Assembly (NCBI GenBank): GCA_025141835.1
Contig: CP081102.1
Location: forward strand, 186,001-250,000
From: Rhodobacteraceae bacterium M385
Lineage (GTDB): Bacteria; Pseudomonadota; Alphaproteobacteria; Rhodobacterales; Rhodobacteraceae
DNA length: 64,000 bases
Reading direction: 5' to 3'
Below the pieces are notes generated by a model that saw only the letters and a list, made by a program, of their open reading frames with translations, was not told where the DNA came from and searched no databases. The stretch's first letter is position 1; every line of letters begins with the position of its first letter. Positions 1-9,400 of this stretch are shown piece after piece. A program made the translations under genes and the position numbers.

Positions 1-1
1 G

Positions 2-115
2 CTCGGCCTAGGTGCTGTGACCGAGGTGATAGAACTACCCGGCGAAAACCACTTCTCCATCATCGCAGGCCTCGAAAGCACCCGAGGCCCGCTGACCAAA
101 CTGCTTCTGACATGA
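2..115 (+). CDS. C-terminal end of a probable alpha/beta hydrolase (partial)
   Basis: An open frame runs in from the left edge and stops with TGA at 113-115, giving 37 residues. The stretch GENHFSIIAGL followed by a leucine-rich end resembles the C-terminal part of alpha/beta hydrolases such as kynurenine formamidase relatives, where a histidine in an NHF context is the catalytic base. This is a family resemblance judged by eye on a very short piece, so the product is tentative. It lies upstream of the serC leader on the same strand and is probably a separate transcription unit. Confidence 0.4.
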   Translation, partial: LGLGAVTEVIELPGENHFSIIAGLESTRGPLTKLLLT

Positions 116-129
116 CACTTCGGGAAAGT

Positions 130-277
130 TTCCGATAGGGAACAGCCCCGGCATAAAAGTGCGCTTTCCGACCAATTGCCGTCCTTTTCCGTCTTGTGGG
201 GGGGCAGGTATCTCCGTATCTCCGGCGGTGGGACACCCTTCCCCAACGAAGGGCGCATATCTGTGAGGATACCAGTG
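130..277 (+). promoter_or_regulatory. serC leader RNA (cis-regulatory element)
   Basis: The region before serC can fold. A perfect hairpin CCCTTC/GAAGGG lies at 236-241 and 248-253. GGTATC at 207-212 pairs with GATACC at 268-273, and a second copy GTATC at 216-220 can compete for the same partner. The 3' arm overlaps the GAGG ribosome binding site at 265-268, nine bases before the ATG. A conserved serC leader motif whose last stem covers the serC ribosome binding site is known from alphaproteobacterial serC-serA operons. The exact 5' boundary is not determined here. Confidence 0.6.
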
Positions 278-1435
278 ATGGTTACTGAGACACCGGGCAC
301 ACGCCCGACCACGAAACCCGTGAACGCACGCTTTTCGTCCGGCCCCTGCGCCAAACCCCCGACATGGACAGTAGACGCGCTGAAAGATGCGCCCCTTGGC
401 CGCTCGCACCGTGCGGCAGTGGGTAAAGACCTGCTGAAAGGCGTGATCGACGACACCGCCCGCATTCTGGGCCTGCCCGAGGGCTACCGTGTCGGCATCG
501 TCCCGGCCTCGGACACTGGCGCTATGGAAATGGCGATGTGGTCCCTTCTGGGCGCGCGCAAAGCGACCATGCTGGCTTGGGAAAGCTTCGGCGCGGGCTG
601 GGTCACGGATGTTGTCAAACAGCTGAAACTCGATGCCGAGGTGAAAACCGCAGACTACGGTCAGATCGTGGACCTGGCCGAGGTCGATTTCGACACAGAC
701 GTTGTCTTCACTTGGAACGGCACCACCTCGGGCGTCCGCGTGCCGAACGGCGACGCCATCCCGGCGGACCGCGCTGGCCTGACAATCTGCGACGCAACAT
801 CCGCGGCCTTCGCCCAGGATCTGCCCTGGGACAAGCTGGATGTGACCACCTTTTCCTGGCAGAAAGTCATGGGCGGCGAAGCGGCCCACGGGATGATCAT
901 CCTCAGCCCCCGCGCGGTAGAACGCCTCGAATCCTACACACCGGCTTGGCCCCTGCCGAAAATCTTCCGCCTGACCAAAGGCGGCAAGCTGATCGATGGC
1001 ATCTTCAAAGGTGCCACGATCAACACGCCCTCCATGCTGGCCGTTGAAGACTACGCCTTTGCCCTGAACTGGGCCGACAGTATCGGCGGCCTTTCTGGCC
1101 TGATGCAACGCGCCGATGCCAACGCCAACGCCATCCACGCCTTCACCGACGCCCGTGACTGGATCGCGAACCTCGCCGATGATCCGGCAACACGTTCCAA
1201 CACGTCCGTCTGCCTGAAGTTCACCGATGCCCGTATCCAAGACGGGGCCGCCTTCGCCAAAGCCGTTGCCAAACGGCTCTCCGATGAAGGCGTCGCTCTG
1301 GATATCGGCGCCTACCGCGATGCCCCTGCGGGTCTTCGCATCTGGTGCGGTGCCACCGTGGAAACCTCGGATATCGAGGCCATGCTTCCTTGGCTCGACT
1401 GGGCCTTCCACGCAGAGATCGAAGCGCAGGCCTAA
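278..1435 (+). CDS. serC: Phosphoserine aminotransferase
   Basis: SerC converts 3-phosphohydroxypyruvate and glutamate to phosphoserine and 2-oxoglutarate, the second step of serine synthesis, and serves the pyridoxal phosphate pathway in many bacteria. The 385-residue length fits the alphaproteobacterial form. GRSHR is at 41-45, the cofactor aspartate in CDATSA at 172, and the PLP lysine in SWQK at 196. The ATG at 278 follows a GTGAGG ribosome binding site; a longer in-frame opening from 176 runs through the leader and is not used. serA follows 87 bp downstream, so the pair is probably one operon controlled by the leader. Confidence 0.95.
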   Translation: MVTETPGTRPTTKPVNARFSSGPCAKPPTWTVDALKDAPLGRSHRAAVGKDLLKGVIDDTARILGLPEGYRVGIVPASDTGAMEMAMWSLLGARKATMLAWESFGAGWVTDVVKQLKLDAEVKTADYGQIVDLAEVDFDTDVVFTWNGTTSGVRVPNGDAIPADRAGLTICDATSAAFAQDLPWDKLDVTTFSWQKVMGGEAAHGMIILSPRAVERLESYTPAWPLPKIFRLTKGGKLIDGIFKGATINTPSMLAVEDYAFALNWADSIGGLSGLMQRADANANAIHAFTDARDWIANLADDPATRSNTSVCLKFTDARIQDGAAFAKAVAKRLSDEGVALDIGAYRDAPAGLRIWCGATVETSDIEAMLPWLDWAFHAEIEAQA

Positions 1436-1450
1436 CGCCTCGCTCCCCTC

Positions 1451-1469
1451 TTCATCTTGGTAAATACAA
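1451..1469 (+). repeat. Dispersed intergenic repeat, copy A
   Basis: TTCATCTTGGTAAATACAA lies between serC and serA. Related copies occur at 22576, 30410 and, inverted, at 47466. This copy lacks the GC-rich hairpin that follows copies C and D. Confidence 0.5.
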
Positions 1470-1522
1470 CTCAATCCCCAAGCCTGCCCCAAGCGCAGGC
1501 CCCGTTATAGGAGCGCCACATC

Positions 1523-3118
1523 ATGGCCCCCAAAGTTCTCGTATCCGACAAGCTCTCGGAAACCGCTGTCCAAATTTTCCGTGACCGTGGCGTCGACGTC
1601 ACCTTCGATCCGTCCATTGGCAAGGACAAAGAAAAACTCCTGTCCGTGATCGACCAATACGATGGCCTCGCCATCCGCTCGGCCACCAAGGCCACTGAAA
1701 AAATCATCGCTGCCGCGACCAACCTCAAGGTCATTGGTCGTGCCGGGATCGGTGTCGACAACGTCGATATCCCAGCCGCGTCCAAGAAGGGCATCATTGT
1801 GATGAACACGCCCTTCGGGAACTCCATCACGACGGCAGAACATGCCATCGCGATGATGTTTGCGGTCGCCCGTCAAATCCCCGAAGCCTCGGCCTCCACC
1901 CATGACGGCAAATGGGAGAAATCCAAGTTCATGGGGGTCGAACTGACCGCGAAAACCCTCGGCGTGATCGGCGCGGGTAACATCGGCTCCATCGTTATCT
2001 CCCGCGCCCTCGGGCTGAAGATGAAGGTCATCGCCTATGACCCCTTCCTCAGCGAAGAACGCGCCAAGGAAATCGGTTGTCAGAAGGTCGAGCTGGATGA
2101 ACTTCTGTCCCGCGCCGATTTCATCACCATGCACGTTCCTTTCACCGAGAAGACGGCGAACATCCTGTCGGCAGAAAACCTCGCCAAGACCAAAAAGGGC
2201 GTACGTATCATCAACTGTGCCCGGGGCGGTCTGGTGGATGAGGCAGCCTTGGCCGAGCTTCTGAAATCCGGTCATATCGCCGGTGCCGCTTTTGACGTGT
2301 TCGCGCAGGAACCTGCCACGGAAAACCCCCTGTTCCATCTGCCCAACGTCGTTGTGACGCCACACCTTGGCGCGGCCACCACGGAAGCCCAGGAAAACGT
2401 GGCGCTGCAAGTGGCTGAGCAGATGTCGGATTATCTGCTGTCCGGCGCTGTCACCAACGCGCTCAACATGCCATCGGTCACGGCGGAAGAAGCCGCAATC
2501 ATGGGGCCTTGGGTCAAACTGGCCGAACACCTCGGTGCCTTCATCGGGCAGCTCACCGATGAGCCGATCAACTCCATCGACGTGGTCTACAATGGCGTTG
2601 TAACGGGCATGAACCTGAAGGCTTTGGATTGTGCGGCAATTGCGGGCGTGATGAAGGCCAGCAACCCTGACGTGAACATGGTGTCGGCTCCTGTCATCGC
2701 AAAAGAGCGCGGGATTGAACTGTCGCAGACAACCCAAGACAAGTCCGGTGTGTTTGACGGCTACATTCGCCTTGTGGTGAAAACCGACAAGCGTGAACGC
2801 TCGATTGCTGGTACGGTCTTCAGCGATGGCAAGCCGCGTTTCATTCAGATCAAAGGCATCAACATTGATGCCGAGATTGGCTCTCATATGCTCTACACCA
2901 CCAACAACGATGTTCCCGGCATCATCGGTGCCCTGGGTCAAACGATGGGGGAGAACGGCGTGAACATCGCGAACTTCACCCTTGGGCGCTCTGGCCCTGA
3001 CGGTCAGGCCATTGCGCTGTTGTACCTGGACGAACAGCCACCGGCGGCAGTGTTGCAGAAACTGATGGACACGGGCCTGTTCCAGTCGGTCATGCCTCTG
3101 CAATTTGACGCGGTGTAA
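1523..3118 (+). CDS. serA: D-3-phosphoglycerate dehydrogenase
   Basis: SerA oxidises 3-phosphoglycerate with NAD and starts the serine pathway. The 531-residue protein is the long form: substrate and Rossmann domains, an intervening domain and a C-terminal ACT domain at about 455-531. The nucleotide motif GAGNIG is at 150-155, the catalytic set is Arg234 in NCARGG, Glu263 in AQEP and His281 in TPHLGA. The ACT domain implies possible allosteric control, usually by serine, which is family knowledge and not shown here. An AGGAG ribosome binding site precedes the ATG. A strong terminator follows at 3158-3190. Confidence 0.97.
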   Translation: MAPKVLVSDKLSETAVQIFRDRGVDVTFDPSIGKDKEKLLSVIDQYDGLAIRSATKATEKIIAAATNLKVIGRAGIGVDNVDIPAASKKGIIVMNTPFGNSITTAEHAIAMMFAVARQIPEASASTHDGKWEKSKFMGVELTAKTLGVIGAGNIGSIVISRALGLKMKVIAYDPFLSEERAKEIGCQKVELDELLSRADFITMHVPFTEKTANILSAENLAKTKKGVRIINCARGGLVDEAALAELLKSGHIAGAAFDVFAQEPATENPLFHLPNVVVTPHLGAATTEAQENVALQVAEQMSDYLLSGAVTNALNMPSVTAEEAAIMGPWVKLAEHLGAFIGQLTDEPINSIDVVYNGVVTGMNLKALDCAAIAGVMKASNPDVNMVSAPVIAKERGIELSQTTQDKSGVFDGYIRLVVKTDKRERSIAGTVFSDGKPRFIQIKGINIDAEIGSHMLYTTNNDVPGIIGALGQTMGENGVNIANFTLGRSGPDGQAIALLYLDEQPPAAVLQKLMDTGLFQSVMPLQFDAV

Positions 3119-3157
3119 TCCGCGCGGCGCATTGGCATAGCGCTGTAACTAGGCTCT

Positions 3158-3190
3158 AACCCTCCGTGACACATCGCGGAGGGTTTTTTT
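3158..3190 (+). terminator. Intrinsic terminator of serA, overlapping the thiolase ribosome binding site
   Basis: AACCCTCCG at 3158-3166 pairs with CGGAGGGTT at 3177-3185 across a ten-base loop, followed by a run of T to 3190. The thiolase ATG starts at 3191. The GGAGGG in the 3' arm is also the only good ribosome binding site for that gene, seven bases upstream of the ATG. Confidence 0.85.
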
Positions 3191-4366
3191 ATGGACGATA
3201 TCGTCATCTTGTCAGGCGCACGTACAGCAATCGGCACGTTTGGGGGGGCATTGGCGGGCACAGCGCCGATCGACACAGGCGCGACCGTTGCCAAAGCCGC
3301 GCTGGAACGCGCGGGCGTTGAAGGCGGCCAGATCGGCCATGTGGTCTTTGGCCATGTTATCAACACGGAGCCCCGCGATATGTACCTATCTCGCGTCGCG
3401 GCGATGCAGGCAGGTATTCCAGAGACAACCCCTGCGATGAACGTGAACCGCCTCTGCGGATCTGGAGCGCAGGCGATTGTCAGCACGATACAGTCTCTCG
3501 CCATGGGGGATGCGGATTTCGGGCTCGCTGGCGGCGCGGAAAGCATGTCGCGCTCGCCTTATATCTCTTCGGCTACGCGGTTCGGGCAGAAGATGGGCGA
3601 CGTGAAGACGCTGGACATGATGCTGGGGGCGCTGAACTGTCCCTTCGGAACCGGCCATATGGGCGTCACAGCGGAAAACGTCGCCGATGAACACGACGTG
3701 ACCCGGGCGCAGATGGATGCCTTTGCCATGACCTCGCAAGAGCGCGCAGCAAACGCGATTGCCCAGGGGTACTTTGCCGAGCAAATTGTACCGGTAGAGG
3801 TTCGCGTGAAGCGCGACATGGTGCCGTTTGAGGTGGATGAACACCCTAAGGCGACCTCACTCGAAGCGCTCGGCGGTCTCCGAGCCGTCTTCCAAAAAGA
3901 CGGCCGCGTGACAGCGGGCAACGCCAGCGGAATCAACGACGGCGCGGCGGCGCTGGTGCTGGCGCGAGCTGAGGCGGCGGAAGCCGCTGGCCTTACCCCC
4001 CGTGCCCGTGTGTTGGGTTACGCCCACGCCGGTGTGCGGCCCGAAGTCATGGGGATCGGCCCGGTGCCAGCGGTCGAAAACCTGCTCGCGAAGACCGGCC
4101 TGAGCATCGGCGACTTTGACGTGATCGAATCGAACGAAGCCTTCGCCGCGCAAGCGCTGGCGGTGAACAAAGGGCTCGGCCTCGACCCGGCCAAGGTGAA
4201 CCCCAACGGCGGCGCGATTGCCCTTGGCCACCCGGTCGGCGCGACCGGTGCGATCATCACCGTGAAGGCGTTGTATGAACTGGAGCGGATCGGCGGCAAA
4301 CGCGCCCTGATCACCATGTGCATCGGCGGCGGGCAGGGCATCGCGCTTGCTATCGAACGCCCGTGA
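3191..4366 (+). CDS. Thiolase family acetyl-CoA acyltransferase
   Basis: A 391-residue thiolase that condenses or cleaves acyl-CoA with CoA, used in beta-oxidation, acetoacetyl-CoA formation or polyhydroxybutyrate supply. All catalytic residues are visible: Cys89 in NRLCGSG, His347 in ALGHPVGATG and Cys377 in MCIGGGQG. The length and motifs fit the acetyl-CoA acetyltransferase group; chain-length preference cannot be read. The start is fixed by the conserved DIVILSGARTAIG opening right after the ATG. The gene stands alone: serA's terminator lies directly upstream and a palindrome cluster directly downstream, so its own promoter must lie before or inside the terminator. Confidence 0.93.
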   Translation: MDDIVILSGARTAIGTFGGALAGTAPIDTGATVAKAALERAGVEGGQIGHVVFGHVINTEPRDMYLSRVAAMQAGIPETTPAMNVNRLCGSGAQAIVSTIQSLAMGDADFGLAGGAESMSRSPYISSATRFGQKMGDVKTLDMMLGALNCPFGTGHMGVTAENVADEHDVTRAQMDAFAMTSQERAANAIAQGYFAEQIVPVEVRVKRDMVPFEVDEHPKATSLEALGGLRAVFQKDGRVTAGNASGINDGAAALVLARAEAAEAAGLTPRARVLGYAHAGVRPEVMGIGPVPAVENLLAKTGLSIGDFDVIESNEAFAAQALAVNKGLGLDPAKVNPNGGAIALGHPVGATGAIITVKALYELERIGGKRALITMCIGGGQGIALAIERP

Positions 4367-4374
4367 TCTGGAGG

Positions 4375-4447
4375 GGTAGAGACTTTTGCAAAAGTCTCTA
4401 CCAGAGCCTTGCAAGGCTCTGCCCCAGTCTTTTGCAAAAGACTGGGG
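4375..4447. repeat. Cluster of three perfect palindromes with TTGCAA core
   Basis: Three back-to-back perfect palindromes fill the space between two convergent genes: 4375-4402 (28 bp, centre ACTTTTGCAAAAGT), 4402-4421 (CAGAGCCTTGCAAGGCTCTG) and 4422-4447 (26 bp, CCCCAGTC...GACTGGGG around TTTTGCAAAA). Each would form a loop-less cruciform or a strong RNA hairpin read from either side. A cluster of the same design is at 44350-44433. They may act as bidirectional terminators or belong to a REP-like repeat family. Confidence 0.85.
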
Positions 4448-4456
4448 TGGCGGGGG

Positions 4457-6496
4457 CTAGTTTTCGATTTCCACGTGGCGGCGCTGGGCTTGGCCTGTGG
4501 CGTCGATGACGGTGAGTTCCGCAAAGCCGGTCTCGGCTTCTAGTGCTATTTCGCGGTCGTATATGCGCGTGGCCACCGGCGCGCCGTTCCAAAGCCAAGT
4601 GAACGGCGGCGTTCCTTCCGCCACCCGCGCCAGAAGCGGCAGGCCAGGTTGATAGGCCAGAACCGCGCCTTCGGGGGGGAAGGTGATGGCGGGGCCGGCG
4701 TCTCCACCGGACGTGGGGGAGGGGCCAAAGCGGCGCAGGGTTTCGGGCAGTTGCGCAGTGGTGAGGGTCAAAGCACCCGGCGGGGGCGGTCGGCGCGGCG
4801 TTGTTTCGTCACTGATGCGGGAGAAGGCTTCGAACAGTAGTGGTGCAGAAAGCTCTGCCCCAAAGGCTCCGGGCACCGATGCGCCATCAGCGCGGCCCAT
4901 CCAGATGCCCACCACATGCTGCCCATCAAAACCGAACGCCCAGGCATCCCGGTGCCCGTAGCTGGTGCCCGTCTTGTAGCTCAACCCGATGCGCGGCGCA
5001 TTGGGCGGGGGCGCAACCCCTCCCAATATATCGCCCAGGTACCATGCCGCCGTGTCCGACACGATGCGCTGCCCTTCCTCCGCTTCCCCCTCCCGCCAGT
5101 GCAGGGGCGCGGCCACTCCGCCCCGCGCAATCCCGGCATAGAGCGCCATCAGATCCTGCATCGACGTGCCCAAACCGCCTAGGGCAATGGCCAGGCCCGG
5201 TTCCTCCCCTTCTGGCAAGTGAACCGCCATTCCCGCTCGACCCATCGCCGAAAGCATTTGGTGCGGACCGATTGCCTCCAGAAGTGTCACCGCGGGTATG
5301 TTCAGAGACGTTTGCAAAGCCTGTGTTGCCGTGACTTCTCCCCGAAACAGGGCGTCGAAATTCTGCGGTGCGTAGCCTGCGATAGAGATCGGGCGATCTT
5401 CGATCATGGTTTGCGGATGCAGCAGTCCTGCGTCAAAGGCGAGACCATAGATCAGCGGCTTTAGCGTCGATCCCGGAGAGCGTACGGCTTGGGTCATATC
5501 CACGAACCCCTCTCGCGCGGTATCGGTGTAATCAGGCGATCCGACAGAGGCCAAGACCTCTCCGCTGCCGTGGTCCATCACCATGATCGCGGCGGACATG
5601 CGTGGCCCCAGATCACCGATCGCGCGCGTCGCGAGACGCTCCATCTGCCGTTGCAGGCTCGCGTCGAGCGTCAGGTGATGCGTCCCCTGCGTGGGTCTGC
5701 CGGTAATCGCCCGGTCCGCCAGATGCGCGGCGAGGGCGGGGAAATCTCGCCGTTCGGTGGGAATAGGCTCCTCCCGCGCCCAAGCGATTTCCGCTTCGGT
5801 CAGGTCGGTGAATTGCACCGCGCGGGTCAACACCCGGTTGCGGGCGATTTCCGCGGCCTCTGGAAAGCGGTCCGGGCGGCGAGAGTTCGGCGCTTGGGGC
5901 AGGGCGACAAGCAAGGCAGACTGCGCGGCGGTCAAACGATGGGGCTCAGTCCCAAACCACGTGAGCGTCGCGGCGCGTACCCCTTCGATATTTCCGCCAA
6001 AGGGAGCCAGGTGGAGGTAGAGCGTAAGGATGTCTTCCTTCGATAACCGCCGCTCCAACGCCAAAGCAAGGCGGATTTGCCGGATCTTTCCGCCCCATGC
6101 GCCGGTGCCAGAATCCTCCAACAACCGCGCCACCTGCATCGTCAGGGTCGAGCCGCCAGAGACGATGCGCCCCGTGGTAAGCCGCTGCCACCCGGCCCGC
6201 AGAAAGCTGCGCAGATCAACGCCCGGGTGGGTCCAGTATCGGCGATCTTCATAGGCAACAAGCATGTCGATATAGGCGGGATCGACCGCGTCATAGGACA
6301 CCGGCAAGCGCCAGCGCCCATTTTCCACGGTATAGGCCCGCAACAGGTCGCCGTTACGGTCCAGAACCTCCACCCCGGTTTCCAGCGTTAGTGGCGGAAG
6401 CTCTGTCTCATCAACCCAACGGTCCAGCCACAACAGCCCGCCGGCGAGGAGCGCAGCGAGGAGCAGGCTGAAGGTGATCGCGAGGGCGCGTATCAT
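4457..6496 (-). CDS. pbpC: Penicillin-binding protein 1C
   Basis: A 679-residue bifunctional class A penicillin-binding protein that polymerises and cross-links peptidoglycan on the periplasmic face. An N-terminal membrane anchor at about 5-25 is followed by a GT51 transglycosylase domain with catalytic Glu83 in AYEDRRYWTHPG and SGGSTLTMQ, a transpeptidase domain with Ser343-Thr-Leu-Lys346, SLN and YKTGTS, and a C-terminal beta-rich domain typical of PBP1C. The start overlaps the end of the upstream alpha-2-macroglobulin gene by four bases, the same pairing as pbpC-yfhM in enterobacteria, so the two are translationally coupled. Confidence 0.95.
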   Translation of the reverse strand: MIRALAITFSLLLAALLAGGLLWLDRWVDETELPPLTLETGVEVLDRNGDLLRAYTVENGRWRLPVSYDAVDPAYIDMLVAYEDRRYWTHPGVDLRSFLRAGWQRLTTGRIVSGGSTLTMQVARLLEDSGTGAWGGKIRQIRLALALERRLSKEDILTLYLHLAPFGGNIEGVRAATLTWFGTEPHRLTAAQSALLVALPQAPNSRRPDRFPEAAEIARNRVLTRAVQFTDLTEAEIAWAREEPIPTERRDFPALAAHLADRAITGRPTQGTHHLTLDASLQRQMERLATRAIGDLGPRMSAAIMVMDHGSGEVLASVGSPDYTDTAREGFVDMTQAVRSPGSTLKPLIYGLAFDAGLLHPQTMIEDRPISIAGYAPQNFDALFRGEVTATQALQTSLNIPAVTLLEAIGPHQMLSAMGRAGMAVHLPEGEEPGLAIALGGLGTSMQDLMALYAGIARGGVAAPLHWREGEAEEGQRIVSDTAAWYLGDILGGVAPPPNAPRIGLSYKTGTSYGHRDAWAFGFDGQHVVGIWMGRADGASVPGAFGAELSAPLLFEAFSRISDETTPRRPPPPGALTLTTAQLPETLRRFGPSPTSGGDAGPAITFPPEGAVLAYQPGLPLLARVAEGTPPFTWLWNGAPVATRIYDREIALEAETGFAELTVIDATGQAQRRHVEIEN

Positions 6497-9400
6497 TCTA
6501 GGATGCTTATCCGGCCAGAGGCCGTCTGCGCCCGATAGGTAGGACGGTACATATCCTCGACCGATGCCGCAGGATGGTGGAAGTCCCCCGGCGACACCGC
6601 CCGCACGATATAGGCCAAGCGCACTCTGTCCTGCCCGCCGCGCATGTCTACGGCGGCCAGAAACCTTTCGGCCCGGAATTCTGTCATCTCGGTGCCAATC
6701 GCCACGTTTACCCCATCTAGCGCACGGATATCGCCCGATTGCAGAAGGTTGGGGTTGTCGATCTCGAACCCGGCGGGGAGCGGGTCATTCACCATCAGCC
6801 TTCCTTCCGGCGCACCGGTACTTGTGACGGTCAAGATCGTGACCAGCCGCGTGCCTTGGGCGACGCTTGCCGGGTCAATGGGTTCACCCTCCAGTGAAAG
6901 GTACTCCCGGCCAATGTGGTAGCCATTGCCAAACGCCTCTGTCGCGCCTTCGGGGCGGCCAAAGCGGGTGAGGGTGACGACCTCATCGCGCTCCCCAACA
7001 TTCTCTAACCTACGGGTTAGGCTCACATCCTCTAGCACCTGCACCAATGGCCCAACAACCGGCGCCCCGTCCAGAAGCAAGCCATTGGTTGCGGGATTGT
7101 CGATCAAGGCATGGGCGGCCAGAAGCGCCCAGACGGCCTCTTGGGTAGAGGCATCAGCGACGGGCGGCGCGATCTCCAGCACCGCAGCGTTCAGGTTCCC
7201 CGCTTGCGATCCGGCGGCGGTGGCAAGGGCCACAAGTCCTGCGGCGTCCCGGGTGCGGCTGCCGTAATCCACGCGCCAGCGGCGCGTGTCCTCGGACAGG
7301 GCGGGCAGGGAAAGCCGGGCAAACCCTGCCATGAACATCGCATCGGCGCGGGGTTGGTCGCCATACATCGCCAGCGCCGCCCCCAATTGCCCAAGGGCCA
7401 GAGCGGTGCCGAAATCCTGCGCCTTTACATCCGCATAATAGCGCAGGTCGCCCATGCTTGCCTGACCCTCACGGGCCAGCACCATCAGGGCATAGGCCAG
7501 CCCCTCTCCGCCATTCTCGAAGTCGGGATGAGAGGCGACAGCGTTCGCCAAGTTGTCCAAAGCGTTCTGGAAAGGAATGTCCGGCACCTCGTGCCCCTCG
7601 GCCCGCGCACGAGAGAGGAAATCGCTCACATAGGCATCCAGCCACAGGTCGCCAGAGGAGGCGCGCCATAGGCCAAAGCTGCCGTTGGCCGATTGGTTCG
7701 TCAGGACCGAGGCGATGGCCCCCTCGATCCGCGTCGCCAAGTCGTCGGCGGTGCCAAGATTCAGCGCCTGCGCAACCGCTGACAGATACAAAAGCGGCAT
7801 CGCGCGGCTCGCCGTTTGTTCGGTGCAGCCGTAGGGGTAGCGGTCCAACCGTTGCAACAGCCCGGCCACATCGTAGCGGGCCAAAGGCCCGGCGGACAGA
7901 ATCGCGCGGGTGCCTTGAGGATGGAATCCGGTAAAGGCCGTTGCATCAAGGGTGAAGCTTTCGCCGGGTGCGAGGGTGAAGCGCGTGGTTTCCGCCACTT
8001 CGGGGTCATTGGCTTGCACGGGGATCGTCAGGGTCTGAACAATGTCGATGCCGTCCGGTGTGGTCAGCGTGACGGTCAGTTCCGCCAACCCGGAGCGGTC
8101 GGCCATGATGAAGGGAATGCGCAGGCGGGTCGCTTCCCCTTCGGCAAGCGTGACAGCGGGGCTAATCTGCCCGAAAATCTGGAACTCGGGTGAGGAAGAG
8201 ATGGTTAACGGCATCTCTCCAACCGGTCCTTCGGCATGGGTGATCTCCAGCATAAGCGCGGCACTGTCGCCGGGGGCGAGGAAGCGAGGCAGGCTGGCCG
8301 TGACAACGACCGGATCGCGAACAATCACGTCCGCCTCGGCCTGCCCGACGCCGGTATCGCTCCAGGCGGTGGCCATCAGGCGAATCGTGCCGTTGAAGGC
8401 GGGCATGTCGAAACTGGCGCGGGCGGTGCCATCTGCGCCAACGGTCAGCGGGCCAGAAAACAGCGCAACGAGGTCTTCGGACGTGGGATCAGCCTGCATC
8501 CGCAACCCCGCACCCGCGTCGCCGCCTTGGCGAATGCGCCCTTCTGCGCCGTCACGGCTATCAATCAGGCGGCCATAGATATCACGGAACGCCATGCCGA
8601 GACGGCGTTGGCCGAAGTAGTGACCTTGGGGATCGGGGCTATCGAAACCGGTGAGGTTAAGGATACCCAGATCAACGGCGGCGATGGTGGCGTGCACAAC
8701 CTCGCCCGCCCGCGCGCCTTCCACCCGCAGCACCACGTCGAGCGGTCCACGGGGGCGCATGGTTTCTGGCACTTCAAGCGTGGCACTCAGCGCCCGATCA
8801 CCGGGGGCGACAGCAGCATGGGCAAGGCCAATGGCACGGGTAGGTGTGGGGCCAGAAACAGTCTCTAACGGGCGGATTAGGGTCGCAGTAACATAGGCTC
8901 CGGCCCCCCAGTCATCGGTCACGGGCAGGGCGATTTCGGTGGGGTCATCGCCTAGCTCGATGATCTGCTGGTCGATCAACCGATCTGTCACCACCTGCAC
9001 CAAGGCAAGGCCGCCGGTGCGGGGCACAATCCGCAAGGTTGCGGTGTCGCCGGGGCGGTAGGCTTCGGCATCCAAGGACACCTCTAGCGCGTCGGGCGTA
9101 TCGGTGCCGTCACTGGCCCCATACCACCCGGCGGTGAAGCTGACCGAGGACAGGGCAAACCCGCCTTCATCACTTTCAATGCGCAGTTCAAATTCGCCCC
9201 ATTCTACGGGAAGGGAAAGGGCGGTGGGCTCTGCTGACAGTGTCGCGTTGCCAATGGCGATTTGCTGGCGCGTCGTAATCGGCTCCCACGTCCAATTGCC
9301 GTTCTGCCGGTACCATTGATAGCGCCGCTCTACCCGGTTGAGGGTCCATCGGACTGCCATGGGATCAGCGCCCGTCGTGATCAGGTGGAAGGGGGCCTCT

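Noticed and set aside
35..1492. Long minus-strand open frame opposite serC
   Set aside because: It mirrors the codon periodicity of serC, has no ribosome binding site and no family resemblance; high-GC DNA gives such antisense frames.
1505..3103. Minus-strand open frame of over 500 codons opposite serA
   Set aside because: Composition is His/Gly/Asp-rich as expected for an antisense reading of serA; serA itself is certain.
4375..4447. Palindrome cluster as a CRISPR array
   Set aside because: The units are different palindromes placed back to back without spacers, and no cas genes are nearby.
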